64,000 nucleotides of DNA from positions 186,001-250,000 of the forward strand of contig OZ244254.1 of the NCBI GenBank assembly GCA_965217205.1, read 5' to 3'. The translations under genes and the position numbers were made by a program. Positions 53,711 to 62,060 of this stretch are shown one piece after another. The notes beneath the pieces were generated by a model. It made no database searches, was not told where the DNA came from, and saw only the letters and a list, made by a program, of their open reading frames with translations. The DNA is from Maricaulis sp947259345 (GTDB lineage: Bacteria > Pseudomonadota > Alphaproteobacteria > Caulobacterales > Maricaulaceae). Each line of letters opens with the position of its first letter. Within the stretch, counting starts at the first letter, position 1.

Positions 53711-54457
53711 ATGAGCCAGTCTTCCCCAGAAACTCCCCAAATCTCCGTTGTTGTTCCCGCCTATAATGAAGCGGGCAATGTTGTGCCGCTGGCGCGCGAA
53801 ATCGTGGACGCCCTGGCAGGGCGGACCTTCGAGATTCTGTTTGTCGACGATTGTTCCAGCGACGCGACACGCCAGGAATTGATTGATGCGAAAGCCGAGC
53901 TGCCAATGCTTCGGGTTATCTCGCACCGCGTGAATTCCGGTCAGTCCCGGTCGGTCCGCACGGGTGTGATGAATGCGCGTGGGGCGATCATCTGTACGCT
54001 GGATGGTGACGGCCAGAACCCGCCGCAGGATCTGCCGATTGTGCTCGACGGGCTCACCCGCGCGGACGCGCCCGAGGATCTGGCCCTGGTCGGGGGGGAC
54101 CGGACCGCCAATCGCCAGGATTCGGCCTGGAAAAAGTTTGCCTCGCGCGCCGGCAATGGTCTGCGCAAGGCGATGCTCAATGATAATTGCGCCGATACCG
54201 GTTGTGGTCTGAAAGCCTTCAAACGCTCGGCCTACCTTGAACTCCCCTATTTCGACCACCAGCATCGCTTCCTGCCGGCGCTCATGATCCGCGAGGGATA
54301 TAAATGCGAATTCCGGCCGGTCACGCACCGCCACCGCACCATCGGGACATCGAAATATACGAATTTCGGTCGTCTTTTCGCCTCACTCACAGACATTATG
54401 GGCGTGATGTGGTTAAATTCGCGGGCCCGTAATCCACGGGGCAGTGACGAATTCTGA
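53711..54457 (+). CDS. GT2 polyprenyl-phosphate glycosyltransferase (DPM1/ArnC-like)
   Basis: A 248-residue family 2 enzyme with V-V-V-P-A-Y-N-E-A-G-N, F-V-D-D-C-S-S-D-A-T, L-D-G-D-G-Q-N-P-P-Q-D and the acceptor part D-T-G-C-G-L-K-A-F-K-R. There is no C-terminal membrane pair as in ArnC, so it resembles the soluble dolichol-phosphate-mannose synthase type. It likely makes an undecaprenyl-phosphate sugar for the divergent GT39 enzyme. The 126-bp gap between them should hold both promoters. Confidence 0.85.
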   Translation: MSQSSPETPQISVVVPAYNEAGNVVPLAREIVDALAGRTFEILFVDDCSSDATRQELIDAKAELPMLRVISHRVNSGQSRSVRTGVMNARGAIICTLDGDGQNPPQDLPIVLDGLTRADAPEDLALVGGDRTANRQDSAWKKFASRAGNGLRKAMLNDNCADTGCGLKAFKRSAYLELPYFDHQHRFLPALMIREGYKCEFRPVTHRHRTIGTSKYTNFGRLFASLTDIMGVMWLNSRARNPRGSDEF

Positions 54458-54502
54458 TTGAAGCGAGTCGTCAGGCCGCTTCACAACCGGGGAGAGTGAA
54501 GT

Positions 54503-54991
54503 ATGGCCGGAGGCGGGGACAACGGCGTATTGTTAGGTATGACCGCGGCTAATCAGGCCCAGAGACGGGGCGGACGCGGCAATGGGGGAGGTTCCATGTT
54601 CAACGTATTTCCACTTCTGATCATTCCGGTGATCATCTATGCCATCGTCGCCTATACGACAGGCGCCGACATGAGCACGCATGTTTTCGAAGTGCCGATG
54701 GTTTCGGGCAGCCTGCCTTTGTCCAAGGGTGATCTCCTGGTCATTCTCGGCATGATCATGCTCTTCATGGAGCTGATAAAGGCCGCCGGATCCGGCACGG
54801 CGACGATCATCAATCACGGCTTGTCCATGGTGATCTTCGTGATCGCGATGGCGCTCTTCCTGCTGGTCGGTCACTTCTCGACCTCGACCTTCTTCCTGCT
54901 CATGCTGATGACGCTGATGGATACCGTCGCCGGTTTCGTCGTCACCATCGTGGCAGCCCGTCGCGACCTTGCGGTCGGCGACGGCGGCTAG
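54503..54991 (+). CDS. Four-helix inner-membrane protein of unknown function
   Basis: A 162-residue protein: a Gly/Arg-rich cytoplasmic N-terminus (about 30 residues), then about four hydrophobic helices (near 33-50, 73-94, 101-122, 126-150). No catalytic motif is visible. GGGGAGA precedes the ATG. Its stop overlaps that of the tiny convergent gene on the other strand. It lies 45 bp after the DPM1-like gene and could be cotranscribed with it. I do not recognise the family. Confidence 0.75.
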   Translation: MAGGGDNGVLLGMTAANQAQRRGGRGNGGGSMFNVFPLLIIPVIIYAIVAYTTGADMSTHVFEVPMVSGSLPLSKGDLLVILGMIMLFMELIKAAGSGTATIINHGLSMVIFVIAMALFLLVGHFSTSTFFLLMLMTLMDTVAGFVVTIVAARRDLAVGDGG

Positions 54992-55074
54992 AGCAGAACG
55001 AAAAGAAGGCCGGCGCCCAGGCTCACATCGAGCCAGAAGCCATAGCGCCGGGCCTTGGCAACAGCGATTGTCAT
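54988..55074 (-). CDS. Putative 28-residue membrane peptide gene
   Basis: A very short frame of 28 residues whose ATG overlaps the stop of the 109-residue gene before it (ATGA), a typical translational-coupling junction. The peptide has a basic N-terminal part (A-K-A-R-R-Y) and a hydrophobic C-terminal tail (S-L-G-A-G-L-L-F-V-L-L), so a membrane-bound small protein is plausible. It ends on the stop of the convergent membrane-protein gene. Support is structural only. Confidence 0.5.
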   Translation of the reverse strand: MTIAVAKARRYGFWLDVSLGAGLLFVLL

Positions 55075-55400
55075 GCGCGCCGCTCCCACACCGGGGGCGG
55101 CGTCGTCTTTTGTGCGGCCTGGGCATAGGTGCGGCGGAAGCGTTCGACTTCGCTCGCTTCGGCCTTGAGGCCGCGACGCGGCGTGTCGCCGATGATCTGA
55201 ACCATGACTTCCGCCGTGGCAGGGCGCGCCCGCACAAAGGAGCGGTCGCTATCGCGCTCGCTCGATTGCGGGGTCGGGACGGTGACGAGGGCACGCTCCT
55301 GCCGCGGCGGACGATCCTGCGAACCGCGCGCACGACTGGCCGGCTCAATACGCCGGCTGGTCGGGGTCGGGACAGAATATGCGCTGCGGATCGTGGTCAT
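55071..55400 (-). CDS. Small basic protein behind a CtrA-like box
   Basis: A 109-residue cytosolic protein: the first ~60 residues are disordered, rich in Ser/Arg/Pro, and the last ~45 (R-P-A-T-A-E-V-M-V-Q-I-I-G to R-R-T-Y-A-Q-A) look folded and helical. GAAAGAGAGG precedes the ATG. A full TTAA-N7-TTAA site lies 32-47 bp upstream, which suggests cell-cycle control by CtrA. It is coupled to the 28-residue gene downstream. No name can be given; the conserved-looking tail suggests a family restricted to alphaproteobacteria, which is inference. Confidence 0.7.
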   Translation of the reverse strand: MTTIRSAYSVPTPTSRRIEPASRARGSQDRPPRQERALVTVPTPQSSERDSDRSFVRARPATAEVMVQIIGDTPRRGLKAEASEVERFRRTYAQAAQKTTPPPVWERRA

Positions 55401-55431
55401 GCCCTCTCTTTCGCAAGCCGGATGCCAACTC

Positions 55432-55447
55432 TTAATGAGCGATTAAC
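55432..55447 (-). promoter_or_regulatory. CtrA-type box TTAA-N7-TTAAC
   Basis: TTAATGAGCGATTAAC matches the CtrA full-site consensus (TTAA, seven bases, TTAAC). It lies 32 bp upstream of the 109-residue gene. I found no other full CtrA site among the intergenic regions I inspected. Confidence 0.6.
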
Positions 55448-55490
55448 CACGATTCTGGCCGAAAATGCGGTGTTTGCAGCCCATGACAAA

Positions 55491-55519
55491 GCAAAACCGG
55501 CCCGCGAGGCGGACCGGTT
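55491..55519 (-). terminator. Rho-independent terminator of phaR
   Basis: An 11-bp stem with one C/A mismatch and a GAG loop, followed on the minus strand by TTTTGCTTT. It lies 73 bp beyond the phaR stop and separates phaR from the CtrA-box operon. Confidence 0.7.
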
Positions 55520-55591
55520 GGCTCATTTCGGTACGATTTTGTTAACCCTGTGAGGGGGTTGTGCCAGCGCTGTGTATCGCCGACCGGGCCA

Positions 55592-56194
55592 TCACTTTTT
55601 ATCGAGCAGCTGGTCCATCTTGGCGCGCAGGCTGTCGAGCTCCTCACGCAGGGCGGACAGGTCTTCCGGTTTGCTCTCAGGTGCGGCCTCGGATCCTGTG
55701 GCGTCGGCTTCTCCCTCTGCGGATCCTGCCGGGAAGGGGGTGAACATTCGCATGGTTTGTCCGAAGAGCTCCATGTTGCGGCGCGTCTGTTCCTCGATCA
55801 TGGCCATGGTTGCTTGCGGCGAACTCATGGCCTCGGTCATCTTGTCCCGAAACTCTTCCTGCTGTTGCGAGAAGGAGTTCATCGACATCTGAAGATAACC
55901 GGGCACAACGCTCTGCAGGCTGTCACCATAGAAGCCGATCAGCTGGCGCAGGAAATCGACCGGCAGGAGATTGGCCCCGCGTGACTCTTCCTCGAAAATG
56001 ATCTGGGCCAGGACGCCGCGGGTCAGGTCTTCCCCGCTCTTGGCATCAACGACCTGGAAGTTCGTGCCTTTTTTGACCAGGTCCCGGAGGTAGTCCAACG
56101 TGACATACTGGCTGGTCGAGGTGTCGTAGAGGCGCCGGTTCGCATACTTCTTGATGACGATGCCGTCGGCCTTGGCGTTCGATTTGCTCACCAT
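55592..56194 (-). CDS. phaR: Polyhydroxyalkanoate synthesis repressor PhaR
   Basis: A 200-residue regulator that represses phasin/PHA genes and binds PHA polymer. The N-terminal DNA-binding PHB_acc_N domain is clear (I-V-I-K-K-Y-A-N-R-R-L-Y-D-T, Y-V-T-L-D-Y-L), followed by the PHB_acc domain (Q-I-I-F-E-E-E, L-L-P-V-D-F-L-R-Q-L-I). The C-terminus is an acidic linker and a short coiled coil. It is divergent from the acetoacetyl-CoA reductase gene with a 165-bp gap, so PhaR could act there. Confidence 0.94.
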   Translation of the reverse strand: MVSKSNAKADGIVIKKYANRRLYDTSTSQYVTLDYLRDLVKKGTNFQVVDAKSGEDLTRGVLAQIIFEEESRGANLLPVDFLRQLIGFYGDSLQSVVPGYLQMSMNSFSQQQEEFRDKMTEAMSSPQATMAMIEEQTRRNMELFGQTMRMFTPFPAGSAEGEADATGSEAAPESKPEDLSALREELDSLRAKMDQLLDKK

Positions 56195-56359
56195 TTACTC
56201 CCCTGTTCGCGCCTAAAAGGATGTCGAGATTGTTTTTCGCTCGACTTGGGCGCGTTGCAATTCCATGTAAGGGTTTACGCGCTCAAGGCGGTGTGCTGCA
56301 AGCGCGAACGCGACCGGCCATGATGCCGGTGCGAAACAGACAGGTCCGGGGGGATGCTC

Positions 56360-57085
56360 ATGACACGTACGGCATTGGTCACAGGTGGCACGCGCGGTAT
56401 CGGCGCGGCGATAAGTATCGCCCTCAAATCCGCAGGACATACAGTCATTGCCAACTTTGCAGGCAATGAGGAAAAGGCGCGCGCATTCGCTGCGGACACG
56501 GGCATCCAGGTGGTGAAATTCGATGTCGGCAATTTTGACAGTTGCCAGGCCGGAGTCGCCGAAGCGGAGGCGCTCGCCGGGGCGCCGATCGATATTCTGG
56601 TCAATAATGCGGGGATTACGCGCGACACCATGTTCCACAAAATGGACGCGTCGCAGTGGAATGAGGTGATCAATGTCGATCTCAATTCCATGTTCAATGT
56701 CACCCGTCCGCTGATCGATGGTCTGCGCGAACGTGGCTGGGGTCGGGTCATCAATATTTCCTCCATCAATGGCCAGAAGGGTCAGATGGGCCAGGTCAAC
56801 TACTCGGCGGCCAAGGCAGGCGTGATCGGTTTCACCAAGGCTCTGGCCCAGGAGACCGCCCGCAAGGGAATTACCGTCAACTGCATCACGCCCGGCTATA
56901 TCAATACGGAAATGGTCGCGGCAGTTCCGGAAAAGGTCCTGGAGAGCATCATTGCCGGCATTCCGGTCGGACGTCTTGGCGAGGCGGGTGAAATCGGGGC
57001 GCTCTGCGTCTATCTGGCCAGCGAGGAGGCCGGGTTTGTCACCGGGTCGACCCTCACCATAAATGGCGGCCAGTACCTCGCCTGA
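56360..57085 (+). CDS. phaB: Acetoacetyl-CoA reductase (SDR family)
   Basis: Reduces acetoacetyl-CoA to (R)-3-hydroxybutyryl-CoA with NADPH, the second step of PHB synthesis. The 241-residue short-chain dehydrogenase has V-T-G-G-T-R-G-I-G near the start, N-N-A-G-I-T-R, I-S-S-I-N-G-Q-K-G-Q and catalytic Y-S-A-A-K. The Q-K-G-Q-M-G-Q-V-N-Y string is typical of PhaB. The GGGGG ribosome site favours this ATG over one six bases earlier. Neither phaA nor phaC is in the window. Confidence 0.9.
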   Translation: MTRTALVTGGTRGIGAAISIALKSAGHTVIANFAGNEEKARAFAADTGIQVVKFDVGNFDSCQAGVAEAEALAGAPIDILVNNAGITRDTMFHKMDASQWNEVINVDLNSMFNVTRPLIDGLRERGWGRVINISSINGQKGQMGQVNYSAAKAGVIGFTKALAQETARKGITVNCITPGYINTEMVAAVPEKVLESIIAGIPVGRLGEAGEIGALCVYLASEEAGFVTGSTLTINGGQYLA

Positions 57086-57127
57086 CATGAAATCACAGTC
57101 TGCCCCAAATTCGCCGTCTTGGCGGTC

Positions 57128-57877
57128 ATGATGCGAGCCGGGATGACGCGTTGGTTGATCGCCATACTGATCGCCGCACTCGCTGCAGGCGCCGCAACAG
57201 GGATGCAAAACCCCCTGCGCGATCGCTTGTTGCGTAATGAGCGCGTGCAGCAGGTTTCCGGGTGGTTCCAGCGAGCGGACACCGGTGAGTTTTTCATTTT
57301 TGACCGGTCCGGCGATGCGGCCCTGCTGCGTGAACGCGACGCACAGGACAGTGAAGTGCTTGTGCTTTATCCGGATCGGGCACCCGGCGGCGGAACCGCG
57401 TTCATCACCGATACCGGTCGTGAAGTCATTCGCCTGACGGCTCTGGGTGGCGCGACCTATTTCCCGCACTCCGCTCCCGATGGCGTCATTGCCGATTTTG
57501 CCAGCCCGGCCGGCGCGCTCGCGCCACCGCCGCGTTCGCCCGAAGAAGTGCGCGACCGGGCCGAGGCACTGGCGACCGAAATGGCCGCTGCCCTGGACCG
57601 CTCCATATCGGTGGAGTATGCGCCTGCGCCCCGTGCCGGTCTTGGCGTCCAGTATGACACGCTGCACATGGTGGCCTCTGCCTTTGACGCCGTGCGGGCC
57701 GAGCGTCGCCGCCTGCGCGGTGTCGAGCACGTGCGTATTGAGTTGGGCGAATCTCCGGCAGCCTATCGGCAGGAATCAGCCCTGGTCGTGGTGATTGCGC
57801 CGGCACTCGGCTATGCCGGACGGCCGTCCTCGGCTTTCATTGGCCAGGTTCTGCTTAGCGGTCCCAGCGCCAGCTGA
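57128..57877 (+). CDS. Exported/membrane-anchored hypothetical protein (possibly DUF4908-like)
   Basis: About 249 residues. An N-terminal hydrophobic segment (W-L-I-A-I-L-I-A-A-L-A-A-G-A-A-T-G) acts as signal or anchor. The mature part mixes beta-strands with Pro-rich linkers and lacks known motifs. It could belong to DUF4908, a group seen in Caulobacterales, but I cannot confirm that. Several starts (TTG 57119, ATG 57128, 57131, 57143) are possible. It abuts the convergent DUF985 gene with no gap. Confidence 0.6.
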   Translation: MMRAGMTRWLIAILIAALAAGAATGMQNPLRDRLLRNERVQQVSGWFQRADTGEFFIFDRSGDAALLRERDAQDSEVLVLYPDRAPGGGTAFITDTGREVIRLTALGGATYFPHSAPDGVIADFASPAGALAPPPRSPEEVRDRAEALATEMAAALDRSISVEYAPAPRAGLGVQYDTLHMVASAFDAVRAERRRLRGVEHVRIELGESPAAYRQESALVVVIAPALGYAGRPSSAFIGQVLLSGPSAS

Positions 57878-58318
57878 TCACTCCGCTTTACCCGGGGCCC
57901 AGTCAGGTGGCGCCAGCTCGAACCCGTCAAAGTGAAAGCCCGGAGCCACCGTGCATCCGACCAGCGTCCAGGCACCGGTCGAGCGCGCCGATTGCCAGAC
58001 GCCTTGTGGAACGACGCCCTGCGGTCGTTCTCCGCCGACTATAGTCGGACCAAGCCGCATGACCTCAATCGTCTCGTCGTCATGGCTTAAAGACAATTCC
58101 AGCGGCGCACCGGCATGCCAATGCCATATCTCGATGGCGTCAACGCGGTGCCAGTGCGAGCGCTCGCCCTTGGCCAGCAGATAATAAATGGCCGTCGACC
58201 GGTCGCGGCCGCCTTGCGGGTCCGGGTCGCGCAATGTCTCCACATACCAGCCGCCTTCGGGATGGGGCTGAAGACCGAGCGTCTCGATGATGCGGCGGGC
58301 GTCGGCAGGCAAGGTCAA
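57878..58318 (-). CDS. DUF985 cupin protein
   Basis: A 146-residue single-domain cupin of the DUF985 (PF06172) type, related to small RmlC-like barrels. Typical strings: L-Q-P-H-P-E-G-G-W-Y-V-E-T, T-A-I-Y-Y-L-L, S-H-W-H-R-V-D-A-I-E-I-W-H-W-H-A-G and V-P-Q-G-V-W-Q-S-A. The histidines could hold a metal. Function of the family is not settled. Its start overlaps the gloB stop (ATGA), so it is translated with gloB. Confidence 0.88.
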   Translation of the reverse strand: MTLPADARRIIETLGLQPHPEGGWYVETLRDPDPQGGRDRSTAIYYLLAKGERSHWHRVDAIEIWHWHAGAPLELSLSHDDETIEVMRLGPTIVGGERPQGVVPQGVWQSARSTGAWTLVGCTVAPGFHFDGFELAPPDWAPGKAE

Positions 58319-59085
58319 AACTGGTCCTTTCGGCGGCGGATCTCGGCAAAGACGTCCTCGGTGGCGGCAGATGCCATGTCCAGTCGAGCCCGGATGGCGG
58401 CATCATTCGGCCGCAGGAAGGGATTGGTTGATTTTTCGGCTCCAATCGACGTGGGTACGGTTGCTTCGCCCCGCGCCCGCTCGGCATCGACCATGGTCGC
58501 ATAGGCCTGTAGCTCGGTATTATCGGGATCGACGCTCAGCGCGAAACGGGCATTGGCGGCGGTGTATTCGTGGGCGCAATAGACCCGCGTCTCGTCGGGC
58601 ATCTCGGCCAGACGCGACAGGGACTGCCACATCTGAGTCGGCGTGCCTTCGAACAGGCGACCGCAGCCGAGTGCAAACAGGGTGTCGCCCACAAAGGCCA
58701 CCTTGTCGGCGGCGAAGTGGTAGCAGACATGCCCCATCGTGTGTCCGGGCGTGTAGAGGACTTTGGCCGTGTGGGTCCCCAGTTGCACGACATCGCCATC
58801 CCCGACCGGGTCGGTAATCGATGGAATGCGGTGGGTGTCATATCGCGGTCCCACGACCCTGGCGCCGGTCGCGGCCCGGATGGCGTCATTCCCACCGGCA
58901 TGATCCGGATGGTGATGCGTGTTCCATATTTGGGTGATGTGCCAGCCGGCGGCCTCGGCTTCGGTAAGAATAACCGCCGGATCAGGCGTATCGATCGTCG
59001 CGGTTTCGCCGCTGTCCGGGTCATGGACAAGAAAGCCGTAATTGTCGGAGAGGCAAGGAAACTGCCGGATAAGGAGTTCACTCAT
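58315..59085 (-). CDS. gloB: Hydroxyacylglutathione hydrolase (glyoxalase II)
   Basis: Hydrolyses S-lactoylglutathione in methylglyoxal detoxification. The 256-residue metallo-beta-lactamase-fold enzyme has the dinuclear metal motif T-H-H-H-P-D-H, T-P-G-H-T-M-G-H, F-V-G-D-T-L-F and A-H-E-Y-T, plus the C-terminal glutathione-binding part (N-P-F-L-R). The long upstream open frame is rejected because M-S-E-L-L matches the family start. It is divergent from the methyltransferase gene. Confidence 0.94.
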   Translation of the reverse strand: MSELLIRQFPCLSDNYGFLVHDPDSGETATIDTPDPAVILTEAEAAGWHITQIWNTHHHPDHAGGNDAIRAATGARVVGPRYDTHRIPSITDPVGDGDVVQLGTHTAKVLYTPGHTMGHVCYHFAADKVAFVGDTLFALGCGRLFEGTPTQMWQSLSRLAEMPDETRVYCAHEYTAANARFALSVDPDNTELQAYATMVDAERARGEATVPTSIGAEKSTNPFLRPNDAAIRARLDMASAATEDVFAEIRRRKDQF

Positions 59086-59187
59086 TGTCCAAATGTCCGC
59101 TTGCGTTAGGCTGTGATGGGCGGGTTCGTCCCGAAGCCCGAGGCAGAAATCTCGCCTGACCTTAGGCACCGAGCAGGAGTGTGGCCA

Positions 59188-59946
59188 GTGCGCCGTGACG
59201 TTCTTGAACTGGATCGCTTCTACCGCACCCGACAGGGCCGTACGGCGCAACGCATGATCACCCGTCGGCTGGAGCCGATCTGGCCGGAAGTGCGCGGCAT
59301 GGACGTGTTGGGGATCGGTTTCGCCAATCCCTATCTCGAGACCTGGCAGGCCACGGCCAGGCGTTGCGTGTCGCTCATGCCAGCGGCACAAGGTGCCATT
59401 GTGCCTGGGCCGGATGGCGTGCCGACCGCGTTGGGGGACGAGACCCATCTACCCTTCCAGGAAGCACTTTTCGACCGTGTCCTGCTCGTCCACGCCCTCG
59501 AGGAGACCGAATCCCTCCCCGCCCTGTTGCGTGAAGTCTGGCGGGTCATGGCCCCGGAAGGGCGGTTGATGATCGTCTCGCCTTCACGGGCCGGTATCTG
59601 GGCCTGGCTTGATTCGACGCCGTTCGGGCATGGCCGCCCCTTCTCGCGTGGCCAGCTCTCGCGTCTGCTGGATGATGCCTTGCTCACGCCGACAGCCTGG
59701 TCGCGCGCCCTTTATGCCCCGCCCTGGGGATGGAGTACGCATCGGAGGATATCCAATCTCTGGGAAGAGGTCGGAGAATATGCCTGGCCGGGCCTGGGCG
59801 GTCTGATCATGGTCGAGGCGGTCAAGCACACAGCCGGGGTGATGCCGGGGCTTCGGACTGCGCGCGCCCGCACGCGGGCACTTGAAGGTCGGCGCCAGCC
59901 CGCGCTATCTCCCCGGCGAGTGTCCAGCCGGACACCGAGGGACTGA
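59188..59946 (+). CDS. Class I SAM-dependent methyltransferase
   Basis: A 252-residue methyltransferase of the Methyltransf_11 type. Motif I is diverged (V-L-G-I-G-F-A-N-P-Y); later motifs are F-D-R-V-L-L-V-H-A-L-E and W-R-V-M-A-P-E-G-R-L-M-I-V. The frame is open from 59113, but AGGAG eight bases before the GTG at 59188 supports that start, giving V-R-R-D-V-L-E-L. It precedes hisC and is divergent from gloB, an order seen in other alphaproteobacteria. Substrate unknown. Confidence 0.82.
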   Translation: MRRDVLELDRFYRTRQGRTAQRMITRRLEPIWPEVRGMDVLGIGFANPYLETWQATARRCVSLMPAAQGAIVPGPDGVPTALGDETHLPFQEALFDRVLLVHALEETESLPALLREVWRVMAPEGRLMIVSPSRAGIWAWLDSTPFGHGRPFSRGQLSRLLDDALLTPTAWSRALYAPPWGWSTHRRISNLWEEVGEYAWPGLGGLIMVEAVKHTAGVMPGLRTARARTRALEGRRQPALSPRRVSSRTPRD

Positions 59947-59955
59947 GGAGTTTCC

Positions 59956-61044
59956 ATGGCTATCGATCCACGCGCTGGCATTCTTGATATTCGCCCCTAC
60001 AAACCGGGTTCGTCCGAAGCGCCGGGCATTGCCGAGCCGATCAAGCTGTCGTCGAACGAGAACGCGCTAGGGTGTTCCGACAAGGCGGCCGAGGCGATGA
60101 AGGCGACGGCGCCCAGGCTTCACCTCTATCCGGATGGCGGCGCGACCAAGCTGCGCGAAGCCATCGCGAAGGCCGAGGGTCTCGAAGCCGAAAACATCGT
60201 GTGTGGAACCGGGTCGGACGAGCTGCTTCAGCTGCTGGGCCGGGCCTATCTCAATCCGGGCGACAAGGTCGTCCAGTCGCAATACGGCTTTCTGGTCTAT
60301 CGCCTGGTGGCCATGCAATGCGGGGCTGAATTCGTGTCGGCGCCCGAGCGCGATTATCGCAGTGATGTCGATGCCATTCTCGAGGCTGCCGGTGATGACA
60401 CCAAGATTGTCTTCCTGGCCAATCCGAACAATCCGACCGGCACATACATCCCGGCGGATGAGGTCCGCCGATTGCGTGACGGCTTGCCGACCTCGACTCT
60501 TCTCGTACTGGATGCGGCCTATGCCGAATTTGTCCATAATCCCGATTACGAGGCCGGTATCGAGCTGGCGCGCGAACGCGATGATGTCGTGGTGACGCGA
60601 ACCTTTTCGAAAATCCACGGTCTCGCGGCCCTGCGGCTGGGCTGGGCCTATGCCCAAAAGCCGATCATCGACGTACTGCACCGGGTCCGCGGACCGTTCA
60701 ACGTCAATATGGCGGCAATCGAGGCCGGCACCGCCGCGATCCAGGACCGTGACTTCATGCAGCGATCGGTCGCCCACAATGATGAATGGGTCGCCTATCT
60801 GCGTCAGCAGATCGGCGGGCTGGGTCTGGAAGTCACGCCGAGCGTTTGCAATTTCGTGCTGATCCATTTCCCTGACACGCCCGGCAAGACAGCTGCCGAT
60901 GCTGACGCCTACCTGACCTCAAAGGGCCTGATCATCCGCGGAGTCGAGCCCTATGGCCTGCCCAATGCCTTACGGGCGACTGTCGGGACGGAAAGCCAGA
61001 ACCGGCAGTTGGTCGAGGCGCTTGCGGACTTCATGAGGGCTTGA
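59956..61044 (+). CDS. hisC: Histidinol-phosphate aminotransferase
   Basis: PLP-dependent transamination of imidazole-acetol phosphate in histidine synthesis; homologues also act on aromatic keto acids. The 362-residue class I/II aminotransferase has S-S-N-E-N, N-P-N-N-P-T-G-T, D-A-A-Y-A-E-F and the PLP lysine (Lys219) in T-F-S-K-I-H-G, with R-L-G-W-A-Y after it. It follows the methyltransferase by 9 bp. No other his genes are near. Confidence 0.94.
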   Translation: MAIDPRAGILDIRPYKPGSSEAPGIAEPIKLSSNENALGCSDKAAEAMKATAPRLHLYPDGGATKLREAIAKAEGLEAENIVCGTGSDELLQLLGRAYLNPGDKVVQSQYGFLVYRLVAMQCGAEFVSAPERDYRSDVDAILEAAGDDTKIVFLANPNNPTGTYIPADEVRRLRDGLPTSTLLVLDAAYAEFVHNPDYEAGIELARERDDVVVTRTFSKIHGLAALRLGWAYAQKPIIDVLHRVRGPFNVNMAAIEAGTAAIQDRDFMQRSVAHNDEWVAYLRQQIGGLGLEVTPSVCNFVLIHFPDTPGKTAADADAYLTSKGLIIRGVEPYGLPNALRATVGTESQNRQLVEALADFMRA

Positions 61045-61049
61045 TCAGC

Positions 61050-62060
61050 CTAGTCTGGCGTGCCGCCGAGCCGCGCCGGCCCCAGATATACGCCGCCATC
61101 TCGGATCCGGAAGGGGAGTGAAACGCCCTCCGGTCCGCGCGGGGCCAGCATCGCGGCGACACGCAAGGCCTCGCGATTTTGTTCCGGGATCAGCCCTGCT
61201 TCGACCAAAGCCTCGGCCAGCGTATCCGGATCGGTGACCCTCAGGGACATGCGCCCATCCGGTCGGGCGAACTCATCCATCGTGAATTCCCCCACGGCCG
61301 TCAGGTCGGCTGGCCCCCAATGCAGGGCCGCATCCGTGATGTCGAGCAGGCCACCGGCCCGGCTCCAGGCCCGGGCATCGGCATTGTGTGCAAGTGCGGC
61401 CCACTGGGTCACGGAAAACTCCATGCGTGCTTCGTCCAGCCGGTAGCCGAAAGCGCGCTGCACATCCTCACTGAAAACACCCGGCGCGGCCACGATATCC
61501 TCGGCCATGATCCGGACATGAAGCGTGTTGTTCGCCTCCACGATACCATTGAGATAAAGCGCGCTGATGGACTGGATGCCCGGGGCAGCGCCGGCGCGTG
61601 TGAGGACGGTGAAATCCATCAGTTCCGCACCCACGCGTTCAGTCTCGCCGGCTTCGTTGTAGACAAGACTGACCCGGGCATCGCTGGCACCAAGCTCGAG
61701 CTGGCTGCCGGGACCATTGAGATCATGGACGAAGGCCGGGCCATCGAAGCGGATGATCCAGTGTGACAGGTCATAAGGCACCGCATGCGCTTGCAGCGCA
61801 GCCAGTTCCGCATGCCATCCGCCATCGCTCTGTGGCGCGGTGATGCGGGGTTCACGGAAGGTGATCTGGAACCGATAGGGATAGCCGGACACGGTCAGCG
61901 CTTCGCGTTCGATCACGTATCCAGCGGCCTCCTGGTCGGAGACCCAATCGTCCACTGCCGCACGGATCTGGGTGCTGGCGACGAACCAGTAGATCGAATA
62001 GAGCGCGAAAACGAGCAGAATGCCGCCGAAGGGCAGGATGAAACGAAGTCGGTCTGTCAT
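61050..62060 (-). CDS. DUF2125 family protein
   Basis: A 336-residue protein with one N-terminal membrane helix (residues 7-27) and a large periplasmic domain of the DUF2125 type (V-S-G-Y-P-Y-R-F near residue 60 is its best-known string). It probably takes part in envelope biology, but no activity is established. The start overlaps the plsC stop (ATGA); a longer frame upstream is the plsC antiphase. It completes the ftsX-DUF218-plsC-DUF2125 block. Confidence 0.9.
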   Translation of the reverse strand: MTDRLRFILPFGGILLVFALYSIYWFVASTQIRAAVDDWVSDQEAAGYVIEREALTVSGYPYRFQITFREPRITAPQSDGGWHAELAALQAHAVPYDLSHWIIRFDGPAFVHDLNGPGSQLELGASDARVSLVYNEAGETERVGAELMDFTVLTRAGAAPGIQSISALYLNGIVEANNTLHVRIMAEDIVAAPGVFSEDVQRAFGYRLDEARMEFSVTQWAALAHNADARAWSRAGGLLDITDAALHWGPADLTAVGEFTMDEFARPDGRMSLRVTDPDTLAEALVEAGLIPEQNREALRVAAMLAPRGPEGVSLPFRIRDGGVYLGPARLGGTPD

